This document shows positions 27,962 through 36,451 of a stretch of 64,000 bases of DNA, one piece after another. The DNA is from Propionivibrio soli (lineage in GTDB: Bacteria > Pseudomonadota > Gammaproteobacteria > Burkholderiales > Rhodocyclaceae). Under the pieces are notes generated by a model. The model saw only the letters and a program-made list of their open reading frames with translations. It was not told the origin of the DNA and made no database searches. The stretch lies in contig NZ_JANZKY010000001.1 in assembly GCF_025770765.1 (NCBI RefSeq), positions 1 to 64,000 of the forward strand. The letters are read 5' to 3'. How positions within the stretch are numbered: position 1 is the first letter of the stretch; each line of letters begins with the position of its first letter. The translations under genes and the position numbers were made by a program.

Positions 27962-28911
27962 CGAAGATCGTCGAGGTTTCCGCCGCCGTCCTGTTGCGTA
28001 ATGTCGCCGACGCAGCTCCCCGCCAGGAATATCTGCTCGCTCAACGCCCGGTGGGAAAGGTCTATGCCGGCTACTGGGAATTCCCGGGAGGCAAAGTCGA
28101 ACCGGGCGAGACGCTGCGCGAAGCCCTTGATCGCGAATTGCGCGAAGAACTCGGCATCGCCGTCCAACGGGCATGGCCATGGCTTTCCCGCCAGTTCACC
28201 TACCCGCACGCCACGGTCCGCTTAAAGTTCTTCCGGGTTGACGCGTGGCAAGGGACGATCGCTCCGATTGAGCACAGCGGTTTCGCTTGGATAAAGATGG
28301 GCGAAACGCCGTTGGTGGAACCCGTGCTGCCGGCAAACGGGCCAATCATGCAGGCGCTGGAGGTACCGGCCGTCTATGCCGTGACGAACGCGGAGGAAAA
28401 CGGGGTCGAGATTGAACTTGCCCGCCTCAAAACCGCGCTTGCCAACGGACTGCGACTTGTTCAAGTCCGCGACAAAACCTTAAGCACCGCGGCAAGGCAG
28501 CATCTGTGCGTCCAGTCTGTCGCTCTGGCCCACCGTTATGGCGCCCAAGTGTTGGTCAATGACGACGTCGAGCTGGCACGGGCGACGGGAGCCGATGGCG
28601 TCCATCTGTCATCGGTACGGCTGATGCAATGCCGCGAAAGACCGCCGTTCCCCTGCGTCGGCGCCTCCTGCCACGACGAAGCCCAACTCGCACAAGCGGC
28701 GACACTCGCTCTCGATTTTGTCGTCCTCGGTCCGACGCTGCCGACGCCAACGCATCCGGACGCGAAAGGAATCGGCTGGGAAACGTTTGCCCATTTGGTC
28801 GAGCGCGCGCCGCTCCCCGTATTCTCCTTGGGTGGAATGCGACCGGACATGATCGAAACCGCGTGGGCTCACGGTGCCCACGGTATTGCCCTGATGCGGA
28901 ATTGGGGCTGA
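27958..28911 (+). CDS. mutT: MutT-type Nudix hydrolase fused to a ThiE-like domain
   Basis: The N-terminal half (about 1-130) is a Nudix hydrolase with GGKVEPGETLREALDRELREE..., the signature for 8-oxo-dGTP clean-up. The C-terminal half (about 135-315) resembles thiamine-phosphate synthase, with LVQVRDKTL, VLVNDDVELA, DFVVLGPTLPTPTHP and FSLGGM. The fusion is known in many proteobacteria and the role of the ThiE-like part is unsettled. The start is the GTG at 27958, which overlaps the DUF815 stop; a TTG at 27892 would extend it by 22 residues and is less likely. Confidence 0.92.
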   Translation: MTKIVEVSAAVLLRNVADAAPRQEYLLAQRPVGKVYAGYWEFPGGKVEPGETLREALDRELREELGIAVQRAWPWLSRQFTYPHATVRLKFFRVDAWQGTIAPIEHSGFAWIKMGETPLVEPVLPANGPIMQALEVPAVYAVTNAEENGVEIELARLKTALANGLRLVQVRDKTLSTAARQHLCVQSVALAHRYGAQVLVNDDVELARATGADGVHLSSVRLMQCRERPPFPCVGASCHDEAQLAQAATLALDFVVLGPTLPTPTHPDAKGIGWETFAHLVERAPLPVFSLGGMRPDMIETAWAHGAHGIALMRNWG

Positions 28912-28930
28912 CGCCGTTCGAGCGACCGAA

Positions 28931-29122
28931 TCAGGCCCCCGGTTCGTCGGGAGGCGGGCCGTTCGGTTCCTGTTCGGGCAACCGATACGACTCGGACGCC
29001 CAGGCACCGAGATCGATCAGCTTGCAGCGCTCGCTGCAGAACGGCCGATACGGGTTGGCCAGACTCCATTCTGATTCGCCGCCGCACTGCGGGCAGCGTA
29101 CCTTGGTCGGCTTGCGGGGCAT
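28931..29122 (-). CDS. yacG: DNA gyrase inhibitor YacG (zinc-binding)
   Basis: The 63-residue protein has four cysteines arranged as CPQCGG ... [17 protein letters not shown], the YacG zinc finger. In Escherichia coli YacG binds GyrB and blocks DNA binding. The ATG ending at 29122 shares a base with the zapD stop (TGATG), so translation is coupled. The coaE-zapD-yacG order is common in beta- and gammaproteobacteria. Confidence 0.95.
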   Translation of the reverse strand: MPRKPTKVRCPQCGGESEWSLANPYRPFCSERCKLIDLGAWASESYRLPEQEPNGPPPDEPGA

Positions 29123-29877
29123 CAAAGATTGCAGAAAACCATGTCGAACTCGACGTCGGTCCCGGAATGGCGGGATCGATGATCGTAGTCCGGGCTCACG
29201 AAACGGATATTGAGGGCGTACTTGTTGGCGCTGATTTCCGGGATATAAGCGACGTCGCTCTTGAGGGAAACGCGTACCATCTGTGCGGTGCTACCGCCGA
29301 GCATCATCTGGAAGGCACCGCCGTCGGCGACCTGATGCTCCGAACGCCCGCTCGAGCGCAGCAGCCGCAGCACGATGTCGAGGCCGCCGCGGAGAGGCAT
29401 GAACGGTTGCAACCAGCCAAGCAAGGTTTCCCGGCGTTGGCCATCAGGGCGATGCTGCCAGTAGTGATAAGACGGCAAGTCGAACTCGCAAACGCCGCCC
29501 GGTATCGCCGCCCGGCTCTTAACGCTCATCAACCAGTCGTTGTCGCGCAGGTGCTGACCGATTTTTCCGGTCATGCCGAGAAGGGCTGCCGAGGACTGTT
29601 CGATTTCGTACAGGGCACCCGACAAGGCTTCTTCCGAGATGTCCGGGTTGTTGCGGAAAACCAGCAAAGACTGCCGCTGCCGTTCCAGCTCCTGGATCAA
29701 ATCCATCTTCAGGTCGGCGCGCCCGGCCACCTCAAGAATCTCGAACAATGTCAGGAGGACGACGTGGTGTTCGCGGGCGCCATCCTGCTGGATGAAATGC
29801 GCCGCCTTGTCGAATAAATCCTCCAGGCGCAACAACGTACGGATGCGCTCATTGAAGGGATATTCGTATGTGATCAC
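29122..29877 (-). CDS. zapD: Cell division protein ZapD
   Basis: ZapD bundles FtsZ filaments and stabilises the Z-ring. The 251-residue protein starts [20 protein letters not shown], the diagnostic N-terminus, and keeps [20 protein letters not shown] and the C-terminal NKYALNIRF. The start is the ATG ending at 29877. It lies between coaE (57-base gap) and yacG (overlapping), as is usual. Confidence 0.96.
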   Translation of the reverse strand: MITYEYPFNERIRTLLRLEDLFDKAAHFIQQDGAREHHVVLLTLFEILEVAGRADLKMDLIQELERQRQSLLVFRNNPDISEEALSGALYEIEQSSAALLGMTGKIGQHLRDNDWLMSVKSRAAIPGGVCEFDLPSYHYWQHRPDGQRRETLLGWLQPFMPLRGGLDIVLRLLRSSGRSEHQVADGGAFQMMLGGSTAQMVRVSLKSDVAYIPEISANKYALNIRFVSPDYDHRSRHSGTDVEFDMVFCNL

Positions 29878-29934
29878 TCGGTCGCCAAGCGTAAACGAAA
29901 ACTGCTCGTATTCTGAAGCATATGCACCAAAACC

Positions 29935-30564
29935 TCAACGCTGTGTCAAGTGCCGACCAGCCACCTCAGCGAGCTCAAGGTAGCGCCGATGCAAGGGCAA
30001 AATGCGGTCTTCCAGTTCGGCACGGTCCCCTTCGTTGAGGATCACGTCGTCCGCCACCGCCAGCCGTTCCTCGCGGGAGGCTTGTGTCGCCATGATCGCG
30101 CGCACCTCTTCTGCGGTCAAACCGCTGCGTGCTATGACGCGCTCAACTTGTGTACTTTCATTGCAATCGACGACAAGAACGCGATCAACCCGCTGGCGGT
30201 AAACACCTGACTCCACTAAAAGCGGAACGACGAGCATCACGTACGGGGCCCAAGCCATCGCCACGCAACGACGTTCAGTTTCGCTGCGAATCAACGGGTG
30301 GAGAATGCCTTCGAGACGGCGCTTGGCTTCCGGGTCCGAGAAAGCCACACGGCGCATGGCGGCGCGGTCCAGCCCCCCCTGTGGGAGCAGAACTCCCGGT
30401 CCAAACGCTTCGGCGATAGCTTCCATCGCCCCGCCGCGCGGCCCAGTCAATTCATGGGCAATCGCGTCGGTGTCCACGATGGCGACGCCAAAGGAAGTAA
30501 AAATATCGGCGACGGTCGTCTTGCCGCTACCGATCCCACCCGTCAAACCGACGAGAAAATTCAT
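29935..30564 (-). CDS. coaE: Dephospho-CoA kinase
   Basis: This enzyme catalyses the last step of coenzyme A synthesis. The 209-residue protein has the P-loop GGIGSGKT at 9-16, VDTDAIAHEL and HPLIRSETERR. The start ATG overlaps the stop of the upstream SPOR gene as ATGA. In many relatives coaE follows pilB-pilC-pilD; here those genes are absent and a SPOR protein takes their place. coaX and coaD also lie in the window, so three of the CoA genes are present. Confidence 0.97.
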   Translation of the reverse strand: MNFLVGLTGGIGSGKTTVADIFTSFGVAIVDTDAIAHELTGPRGGAMEAIAEAFGPGVLLPQGGLDRAAMRRVAFSDPEAKRRLEGILHPLIRSETERRCVAMAWAPYVMLVVPLLVESGVYRQRVDRVLVVDCNESTQVERVIARSGLTAEEVRAIMATQASREERLAVADDVILNEGDRAELEDRILPLHRRYLELAEVAGRHLTQR

Positions 30565-31253
30565 TGGGCAGAAGCCTGGACCGACTTTGACTTACACGCC
30601 TCGACTTTGGCATCGGCCAGCACATCGGTGACAACTTGGCGCAGTGCATCGGTCTGCCCGTCATTCCCGCGCAGTTCGAGCGCTACGGTTTCCGGCTTCA
30701 GCACACGCTCGAAGACCTTGGCCGAACGGACACCCCGACCCTTGAGCGTCTCCAGGTGTGTCGCTGCGGCCTCCTTGGCAGAAAACAGGCCGAGCGAAAT
30801 GGCGCGGTTGTTGGGCCCATTCTCCTGCACGATGTAATAATCCTTGATGCCGAGCTTGGCCAGTTCCGCCGCCTTGCTCTCCGCATCCTTGCGCGTTGCT
30901 ACCGGCGGGATGTAAACCCAGTAGCTCGTGCTTTTCGGCACCAACATCTTGCTGACCCGGACCGCCGGCAGCTTTTCGCCAAACGCCCCCTCGATCCGTT
31001 CCGCGTCGGCCGTCGCCAGATCGCTGACCAAAACACAGGCCTCTACCTGCTTCCTCTCGCTTACGGCGACAACGCGCTGCTCGCGCGCGGCTTCCGGGGG
31101 AGGCTCGTCGACCGAAATCACCCGAATGCGCTCTGGATGCAGTTGATTCTGCATGCGGAAAGCATCCGGGTTGGGCGCAAAGCCAAGATACCCGTGCGTC
31201 CACGCGAGGAACAGCAGGTTACCGATCACCAGCAAGAATACAAAAACGCGCAT
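30561..31253 (-). CDS. SPOR-domain membrane protein
   Basis: The 230-residue protein has one N-terminal membrane helix (about 3-22, VFVFLLVIGNLLFLAWTHGY), a variable linker and a SPOR-like region at about 105-180 (TSYWVYIPPVATRKDAESKA, KDYYIVQENGPNNRAISLGL). SPOR domains bind denuded peptidoglycan at division sites, so an envelope or septal role is likely, and the zapD gene nearby fits. The start is the ATG ending at 31253. Its stop overlaps coaE. Confidence 0.85.
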   Translation of the reverse strand: MRVFVFLLVIGNLLFLAWTHGYLGFAPNPDAFRMQNQLHPERIRVISVDEPPPEAAREQRVVAVSERKQVEACVLVSDLATADAERIEGAFGEKLPAVRVSKMLVPKSTSYWVYIPPVATRKDAESKAAELAKLGIKDYYIVQENGPNNRAISLGLFSAKEAAATHLETLKGRGVRSAKVFERVLKPETVALELRGNDGQTDALRQVVTDVLADAKVEACKSKSVQASAQ

Positions 31254-31267
31254 CGATAAATCCCGCG

Positions 31268-32632
31268 TTAACCGACGTTCGGCAGATGCTGCAACGATTC
31301 GGCGATCGATTCTTCGGGATAGTCGAAATCCTCAAGCTCGCCAGCGAAGTACCGGTCGTAAGACGCCATGTCGAAATGCCCGTGCCCGGTGAGATTGAAT
31401 AGAATCGTCTTCGCTTCGCCGGTCTGCTTGCAGCGTAACGCCTCATCGATGGCACCGCGGATGGCGTGGTTCGATTCCGGAGCCGGAATGATGCCTTCGG
31501 CCCGCGCAAACATCACACCGGCCTCGAATGTCGCGAGTTGTGGTACGGCGATCGCCTCGATCAAACCCTCGTGATAGAGCTGCGAGACAAGCGGGGAAGC
31601 ACCGTGATAGCGCAGACCGCCAGCGTGAATGCCGGGCGGCATGAAGTCGTGGCCGAGCGTATGCATCTTCATGAGCGGGGTGAAACCGGACGAGTCGCCG
31701 AAGTCGTACGCATATTTGCCCTTGGTCAGCGAGGGGCAAGAACTCGGCTCGACAGCGACGAGGCGAACCGGCTTGCCTTTACGCCCGCCGGCAGCGTTGT
31801 CGGCGACAAACGGGAACGCCATACCGGCAAACGACGAGCCGCCTCCACATGGCGCGAAAATGATGTCCGGCCAATCGCCTGCCAACTCGAACTGTTTCTT
31901 TGCCTCGAGGCCAATGATCGTCTGGTGCAGCGCGACGTGGTTGAGCACCGAGCCGAGTGCGTAGTTCGTATCCGCACGTCCAGCCGCTTCCTCGACGGCT
32001 TCCGAGATCGCGAGGCCAAGCGAACCCATGTTGTCCGGATTTGCCGCCAGCGCATCTCGCCCCGTTTGGGTGACGCTCGACGGGCTAGCGAAGACTTCCG
32101 CACCCCAGGTTTGCATCATCGAGCGGCGGTAGGGTTTCTGCTGATAGCTGACTTTGACCATAAAAACGCGCACGTCGATGCCGAACATTTGCCCCGCCAG
32201 TGCCATCGAACATCCCCACTGACCGGCGCCGGTTTCGGTCGTGATGCGCTTGATGCCGGCCTGTTTGTTGTAATACGCCTGCGCCACCGCCGTGTTCGGC
32301 TTGTGGGAACCGGCGGGAGAGACGCCTTCGTTCTTGTAGTAGATCTTGGCCGGCGTTCCGAGCATCTGCTCAAGCCGGGCGGCGCGCACCAGCGGGGACG
32401 GGCGCCACAAACGATAGATTTCGCGCACCTCTTGCGGAATAGGAATCCAACGCTCCGCGGACATTTCCTGCTCAAGAATCGCCATCGGGAAAATCGCGCC
32501 CATCTGTTCCGGCGTCGCGGGATTGCCATCGGGCCCCAATGGCGGCAACGGTGCGGTCGGCATATCGGCCACGACGTTGTACCAATGCGTCGGAATTTCG
32601 GATTGTGCGAGCACGAAACGCAGCGATTCCAT
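31268..32632 (-). CDS. trpB2: TrpB2-type tryptophan synthase beta-like enzyme
   Basis: This is a 454-residue fold-type II PLP enzyme. The PLP lysine is Lys111 in SPAGSHKPNTAVAQAYY, the phosphate loop is APCGGGSSFAGMAF, and the long N-terminal part with LGPDGNPATPEQM is typical of the TrpB2 group rather than TrpB1. There is no trpA next to it. TrpB2 can make tryptophan from free indole and serine; the physiological role in such a setting is probably indole salvage (inference). It lies 114 bases behind speD, with a candidate promoter of its own. Confidence 0.93.
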   Translation of the reverse strand: MESLRFVLAQSEIPTHWYNVVADMPTAPLPPLGPDGNPATPEQMGAIFPMAILEQEMSAERWIPIPQEVREIYRLWRPSPLVRAARLEQMLGTPAKIYYKNEGVSPAGSHKPNTAVAQAYYNKQAGIKRITTETGAGQWGCSMALAGQMFGIDVRVFMVKVSYQQKPYRRSMMQTWGAEVFASPSSVTQTGRDALAANPDNMGSLGLAISEAVEEAAGRADTNYALGSVLNHVALHQTIIGLEAKKQFELAGDWPDIIFAPCGGGSSFAGMAFPFVADNAAGGRKGKPVRLVAVEPSSCPSLTKGKYAYDFGDSSGFTPLMKMHTLGHDFMPPGIHAGGLRYHGASPLVSQLYHEGLIEAIAVPQLATFEAGVMFARAEGIIPAPESNHAIRGAIDEALRCKQTGEAKTILFNLTGHGHFDMASYDRYFAGELEDFDYPEESIAESLQHLPNVG

Positions 32633-32675
32633 TACATCTCCCTAAAGCAGGCGGTCATTTGTTTGCAAAAGCGCA

Positions 32676-32681
32676 AGTATA
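32676..32681 (-). promoter_or_regulatory. Candidate -10 box for trpB2
   Basis: On the minus strand TATACT lies about 43 bases before the trpB2 start codon. No good -35 box is found 16-18 bases upstream, so this is a weak call that may depend on an activator. Confidence 0.35.
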
Positions 32682-32746
32682 GCCCGGTGCTTCCTGGCCC
32701 GCAGCCCGCCCCCACCGCCAGTCTGTCAACATCCAGGCGGCACACC

Positions 32747-33166
32747 TCATTTGGAACTAGACGAGCATCTTTCTGACAGAGCCAGCGCCTGCTCGCGGCA
32801 GGCCCCGCGGCGAATCTCGCGTCGCTCGATTCTTCCCGGCACAAAAGCCGCGATCATTTCCTCGAACGCGCGTCTCGCGGCGGCACTGTTGTCTCGGCTG
32901 AAGTTGCATACGTAAAGGTCGAGCGTCACTGCATTCAATTCCGGCCAGGTATGCACCGCGAGGTGGGATTCGGCGAGGATGACCGCGCCGGTGGCTCCCG
33001 CAGGTCCTCCTTGGGTGACGAACTGATGAAAGAGCTGTCCGACGGGTGTCAAGCCAGGCGCCTGGCAAACCGCGAGGCAAATGTCGCGCAATGCATCGGC
33101 GCTCTGCAACCTGGTGACGGCACATCGGCAGTCGTACAGCTCGGCGACAAGGTGGAGTCCGTCCAT
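32747..33166 (-). CDS. speD: S-adenosylmethionine decarboxylase, short prokaryotic class
   Basis: The 139-residue proenzyme decarboxylates S-adenosylmethionine to supply aminopropyl groups for spermidine. The self-cleavage site is Glu66-Ser67 in LAESHLAVHTWPE, where the serine becomes the pyruvoyl group; the conserved histidine and cysteine (DLYVCNFSRDNS) are present. The start is the ATG ending at 33166. It lies 8 bases after the flavoenzyme gene and is the last member of a seven-gene minus-strand set that also encodes a membrane aminopropyltransferase. Confidence 0.93.
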   Translation of the reverse strand: MDGLHLVAELYDCRCAVTRLQSADALRDICLAVCQAPGLTPVGQLFHQFVTQGGPAGATGAVILAESHLAVHTWPELNAVTLDLYVCNFSRDNSAAARRAFEEMIAAFVPGRIERREIRRGACREQALALSERCSSSSK

Positions 33167-33174
33167 CGTCCGCC

Positions 33175-34809
33175 TCAGGCCAGTGACGAAACGAAATCGC
33201 GACCGAGTCGGCGCAGCGTTCGCTCGGCCGCCAGTATGCCGCGATACTGCGCCTCTTCGAACAATGAGAAACCGCTTACGTCGGCGTGCGCAAAACGTAC
33301 ACGCGGAAAGTCACCCGCAAAGCGAGCACGTTCGGTTCCCCAGATAAGGCCAGGGGTTGGCCGCACCATCGCGTGGCCGAGCCGAAAGGTATCGACGCGG
33401 ACGGCCACTTGGCGGATATCGGGGTGAGGCCCTTCGAGTTCCGCAAGAACCTGCTCGGCCCAGGTTTCATGCGGCGTTCCGAGCAGCAGCGCGCGCCCTG
33501 CGGCCGGATCGACCTCCGCCAACGCCCGATAGTAGGTAAATACGGTGGCCCCGGCGCGAACCCGCATTTGCTGATGCGTCGACACGACGTAACCCAATCC
33601 GGGACTGTCGAAAAGCACGTTGTCCCACGCCACGCCAGCCCCCGAACGTTCCGCCGGGAAACGGGCCAACGTCAAATTGGCGACCAGCCACGGCGCGTAC
33701 GAAAAAGTGGCGGCCGCCGCTTTCAGCGACGCATTGCCGGCGAATACGTGGGGGACAAGGAAGAGCGGTGCCGCCCAAATGAGTTGTTCGGCCTCGATAC
33801 GCGTCACGCGCTGTTCCGTTGGCGACCACACGTCGACAGCCATTCGGTCGCCGGTCTCAATGACTCTGAAAGCGAGCGAGCCAGTGCGGATACGATCGCC
33901 GGCGCGTTCGCGGATCGACCTCGCCATGCCGTCGGCAAGCCAGGCATTACCCCCGGGAGACGTAAGGACAGCGTCGCCCGAAGCGTCCCGCGCCTGGCCG
34001 TTGCGGCAGGCAAAATAGTGGATGCCCGCCCAGGCCGACACCGCGTCGGCGCGCGTTCCGAAGTCGTCGCGGCATGCATAATCAACGTACCAATGCAGAT
34101 GCGGCGAATCGAAGCCTTGCGCAAGGAGCCAATTGCGTAGGCTTTGTCGATCGAGCGCCACGAGATCGTCTGCGCGGCTCGACAATGCCATCGGCAAAGC
34201 GAACGCCCGCCGTCCTTGATCGCATCGCCGCTTGAAGCTTTCCATCAGACCGAAAAAACGCTTGTACTGCGCACGCTCATCGGCGCCTATACCGACGGCA
34301 GGAACCAGCCCATCCTCCCAGCGACCATGCCGATACAGACGCTCCTGTGGTACGGCGCACAAAAACCGCTCGTCGTAGCGAGGTTGTTCCGCGCGCGGAT
34401 CACCGATCAAAACGCCGAGTTCCGAGAGCAGTTCGCGGACAGCCACGGCCTCCTGTGTCGGAATAGGCAGATAATGCGCAGCGAGCGGGAATGGCCCCGC
34501 AGCACCCTGGCCCGCCCGGGAATTGCCGCCGGGCTGCGCTTCGAGCTCCGCAATGACAAAATCGTTGAAACCCGCTTTGGCGAGCTTCCAACCCGCCGAC
34601 AATCCCGCCACTCCGGCACCGACAATGACCACCCGCACATGCTCTGTCTCCGTAGGCGACGGCATGTCGCCCGCCTGCAGCCGATGTCCGGTATTCATCG
34701 ACGCACCGAGGCTCTCTCCCGGTGGAAGCGCTTGTGTGGAATCCCGACACCCGGCCAGCGAAACGCATCCGGCGGCACTGAGGGCGCGGATAAAATCGCG
34801 GCGGCGCAT
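33175..34809 (-). CDS. FAD-dependent amine-oxidase-like protein with Tat/lipoprotein signal
   Basis: The 544-residue protein begins MRRRDFIRALSAAGCVSLAGC, which reads as a twin-arginine signal (RRDFIRA) ending in a lipobox with Cys21. It should therefore be folded with FAD, exported and lipid-anchored. The Rossmann dinucleotide-binding motif VVIVGAGVAGLSAGWKLAKAG follows near residue 60, then a GGNSRAG loop. The overall layout is that of flavin amine oxidases. The substrate is unknown; a polyamine is suggested by neighbours speD and the aminopropyltransferase, between which it lies with gaps of 8 and 1 bases. Confidence 0.82.
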   Translation of the reverse strand: MRRRDFIRALSAAGCVSLAGCRDSTQALPPGESLGASMNTGHRLQAGDMPSPTETEHVRVVIVGAGVAGLSAGWKLAKAGFNDFVIAELEAQPGGNSRAGQGAAGPFPLAAHYLPIPTQEAVAVRELLSELGVLIGDPRAEQPRYDERFLCAVPQERLYRHGRWEDGLVPAVGIGADERAQYKRFFGLMESFKRRCDQGRRAFALPMALSSRADDLVALDRQSLRNWLLAQGFDSPHLHWYVDYACRDDFGTRADAVSAWAGIHYFACRNGQARDASGDAVLTSPGGNAWLADGMARSIRERAGDRIRTGSLAFRVIETGDRMAVDVWSPTEQRVTRIEAEQLIWAAPLFLVPHVFAGNASLKAAAATFSYAPWLVANLTLARFPAERSGAGVAWDNVLFDSPGLGYVVSTHQQMRVRAGATVFTYYRALAEVDPAAGRALLLGTPHETWAEQVLAELEGPHPDIRQVAVRVDTFRLGHAMVRPTPGLIWGTERARFAGDFPRVRFAHADVSGFSLFEEAQYRGILAAERTLRRLGRDFVSSLA

Positions 34810-34810
34810 A

Positions 34811-36310
34811 TTAGCGAATCACGTGTCGCCACTCGTTCTCGAAATAGCGAACGAGGACTTGGTTATTGAGCCGATTCACCTCCGCATCCACACGCGCCAT
34901 GTCCTTCGGAAACTGGAACAACGCGGTTGTAGTTTCCGGCGACAGGAAACGCGTTTCGACGGTGTAGTCTCTCGGCGGTACATACACGCGACGTCCAGCG
35001 AGCACGAATCCCCACTCGCCGAACGAGGGCACGAGCGCGTGATACGGCGTGGCGACGAAGCCAACGTTTTCAAGCGTCGCGACGACGCACCAGAACGACT
35101 GGCGCGCGTAGAGCGGAGACGTTGACTGGATGACCGCGAGCGCCCCGGCGTTCATGTGCTTTTCGAGCAAACGATAGAACGCTGCGCTGTAGAGCTTGCC
35201 GATCGCGAAATTTGAGGGATCCGGAAAGTCGACGACGACAAAGTCAAATACGTCATCATTCTCCTCGAGCCACTGCGCGGCATCGGCGTTAACGATCTTC
35301 AACTTGGCGGCACGCAGCGCGTCTGCATTGAGCCTGCGCAACGGCTCCGCCGTCGAGAAGAGGCTCGTCATCGCCGGGTCGAGATCGACAAGCGTAATCG
35401 ATTCGATCTGCGGGTATTTGAGAATCTCGCGCACCGCGAGGCCGTCGCCGCCACCGAGAACGAGAATGCGTCGGGCGCCGGGCAAAGCCGCCAATCCTGG
35501 GTGAACAAGCGCCTCATGATAACGGTACTCGTCTCGGGAACTGAATTGCAGGTTGTTGTTGAGGAAAAGACGAAGATCGTCTTTCCAGCGCGTGATGACG
35601 ATGCGCTGATAAGGAGAGCTTTCGTTGTAGACGATCTCATCGGCATAGAGCTGGGCTTCGGCAAGCGAGCTGAAGTGACCTGCGCCGACGAAGCCGGCTA
35701 CGAGGACCACCAGCGCGACTGCGGCCTGCATTTTCAGACCATAGGCGGCATGAAGCTGAGCGCGAAACAACCAGAGCGCCCACAGAGAGACCGCTACATT
35801 GAGCAAGCCGAACAGTAATCCGCTGCGCACAAGCCCGAGATGCGGAACAAGCAGCAACGGGAAAAGGATCGAAACCGCCAGCGCACCGAGATAGTCGAAG
35901 GTCAGAACTTGCGAAACGACGTCTTTGAACGTCAGGTCGCGTTTGAGAATCCGCATGATGAGCGGGATCTCGAGCCCGACCAGCACGCCGATACCGAACA
36001 CGGCCAGATACAGGGCCAGCTTGAACGGGGCCGAGAACCAAGCGAACACGAAGAAAAGCGCCGCGGCAGAGAATCCCCCAAGCACGCCGACCATCAATTC
36101 GACCTGAACGAAACGCGCAATAAGGTTGCGCTCGATGTAACGCGACAGCCACGAGCCGATCCCCATGGCGAATAGATAGGTCCCGATCACCGTCGAGAAC
36201 TGGGTCACCGAGTCGCCGAGCAGGTAGCTGGACAAGGCCCCGGCGATCAACTCGTACGCGAGCCCACACGAAGCGACGACGAAAACCGAGAACAGCAGCG
36301 CCTGGTTCAT
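34811..36310 (-). CDS. Seven-helix membrane protein fused to a spermidine-synthase-like domain
   Basis: The first 212 or so residues hold about seven membrane helices. The rest is an aminopropyltransferase/spermidine synthase domain with SSPYQRIVIT, DEYRYHEALVHPG, the decarboxylated-SAM-binding loop ILVLGGGDGLAVREILKYP (near 283-301) and the catalytic-type VVVDFPDPSNFA (near 360-370). It probably transfers an aminopropyl group from SpeD-derived decarboxylated SAM at the inner membrane. The ATG at 36310 overlaps the small upstream gene as TGATG; a GTG one codon earlier (36313) is also possible. Confidence 0.88.
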   Translation of the reverse strand: MNQALLFSVFVVASCGLAYELIAGALSSYLLGDSVTQFSTVIGTYLFAMGIGSWLSRYIERNLIARFVQVELMVGVLGGFSAAALFFVFAWFSAPFKLALYLAVFGIGVLVGLEIPLIMRILKRDLTFKDVVSQVLTFDYLGALAVSILFPLLLVPHLGLVRSGLLFGLLNVAVSLWALWLFRAQLHAAYGLKMQAAVALVVLVAGFVGAGHFSSLAEAQLYADEIVYNESSPYQRIVITRWKDDLRLFLNNNLQFSSRDEYRYHEALVHPGLAALPGARRILVLGGGDGLAVREILKYPQIESITLVDLDPAMTSLFSTAEPLRRLNADALRAAKLKIVNADAAQWLEENDDVFDFVVVDFPDPSNFAIGKLYSAAFYRLLEKHMNAGALAVIQSTSPLYARQSFWCVVATLENVGFVATPYHALVPSFGEWGFVLAGRRVYVPPRDYTVETRFLSPETTTALFQFPKDMARVDAEVNRLNNQVLVRYFENEWRHVIR

Positions 36311-36450
36311 CACTTATGGTAGGTCCGGCTGGCGCCCGATCGCGCCGATGGAGCGCCCGCATCGCGTTCGAACAGGTTCCATCCCTCGTACTGCGCGTGC
36401 GCAAACAACGCGATCGCCAGTAAGCCGATGAAGACGTTGACCTTGATCAT
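36310..36450 (-). CDS. Small membrane-anchored peptide (46 residues)
   Basis: The 46-residue frame starts at the ATG ending at 36450 (MIKVNVFIGLLAIALFAHAQ). It has one hydrophobic stretch (about 5-19) and then a short polar tail rich in Ala, Ser and Arg. It could be a signal-anchored micropeptide or a secreted peptide cut after AHA. I recognise no family. It is fitted exactly between DUF4178 (1-base gap to that stop) and the membrane aminopropyltransferase (overlapping start), which argues that it is real and translated in the operon. Confidence 0.65.
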   Translation of the reverse strand: MIKVNVFIGLLAIALFAHAQYEGWNLFERDAGAPSARSGASRTYHK

Positions 36451-36451
36451 G

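Noticed and set aside
31466-32776. Plus-strand open frame of 436 codons opposite trpB2
   Set aside because: The coding strand clearly encodes TrpB2 with intact PLP motifs; the antisense product is Arg/His-rich with no recognisable domain.
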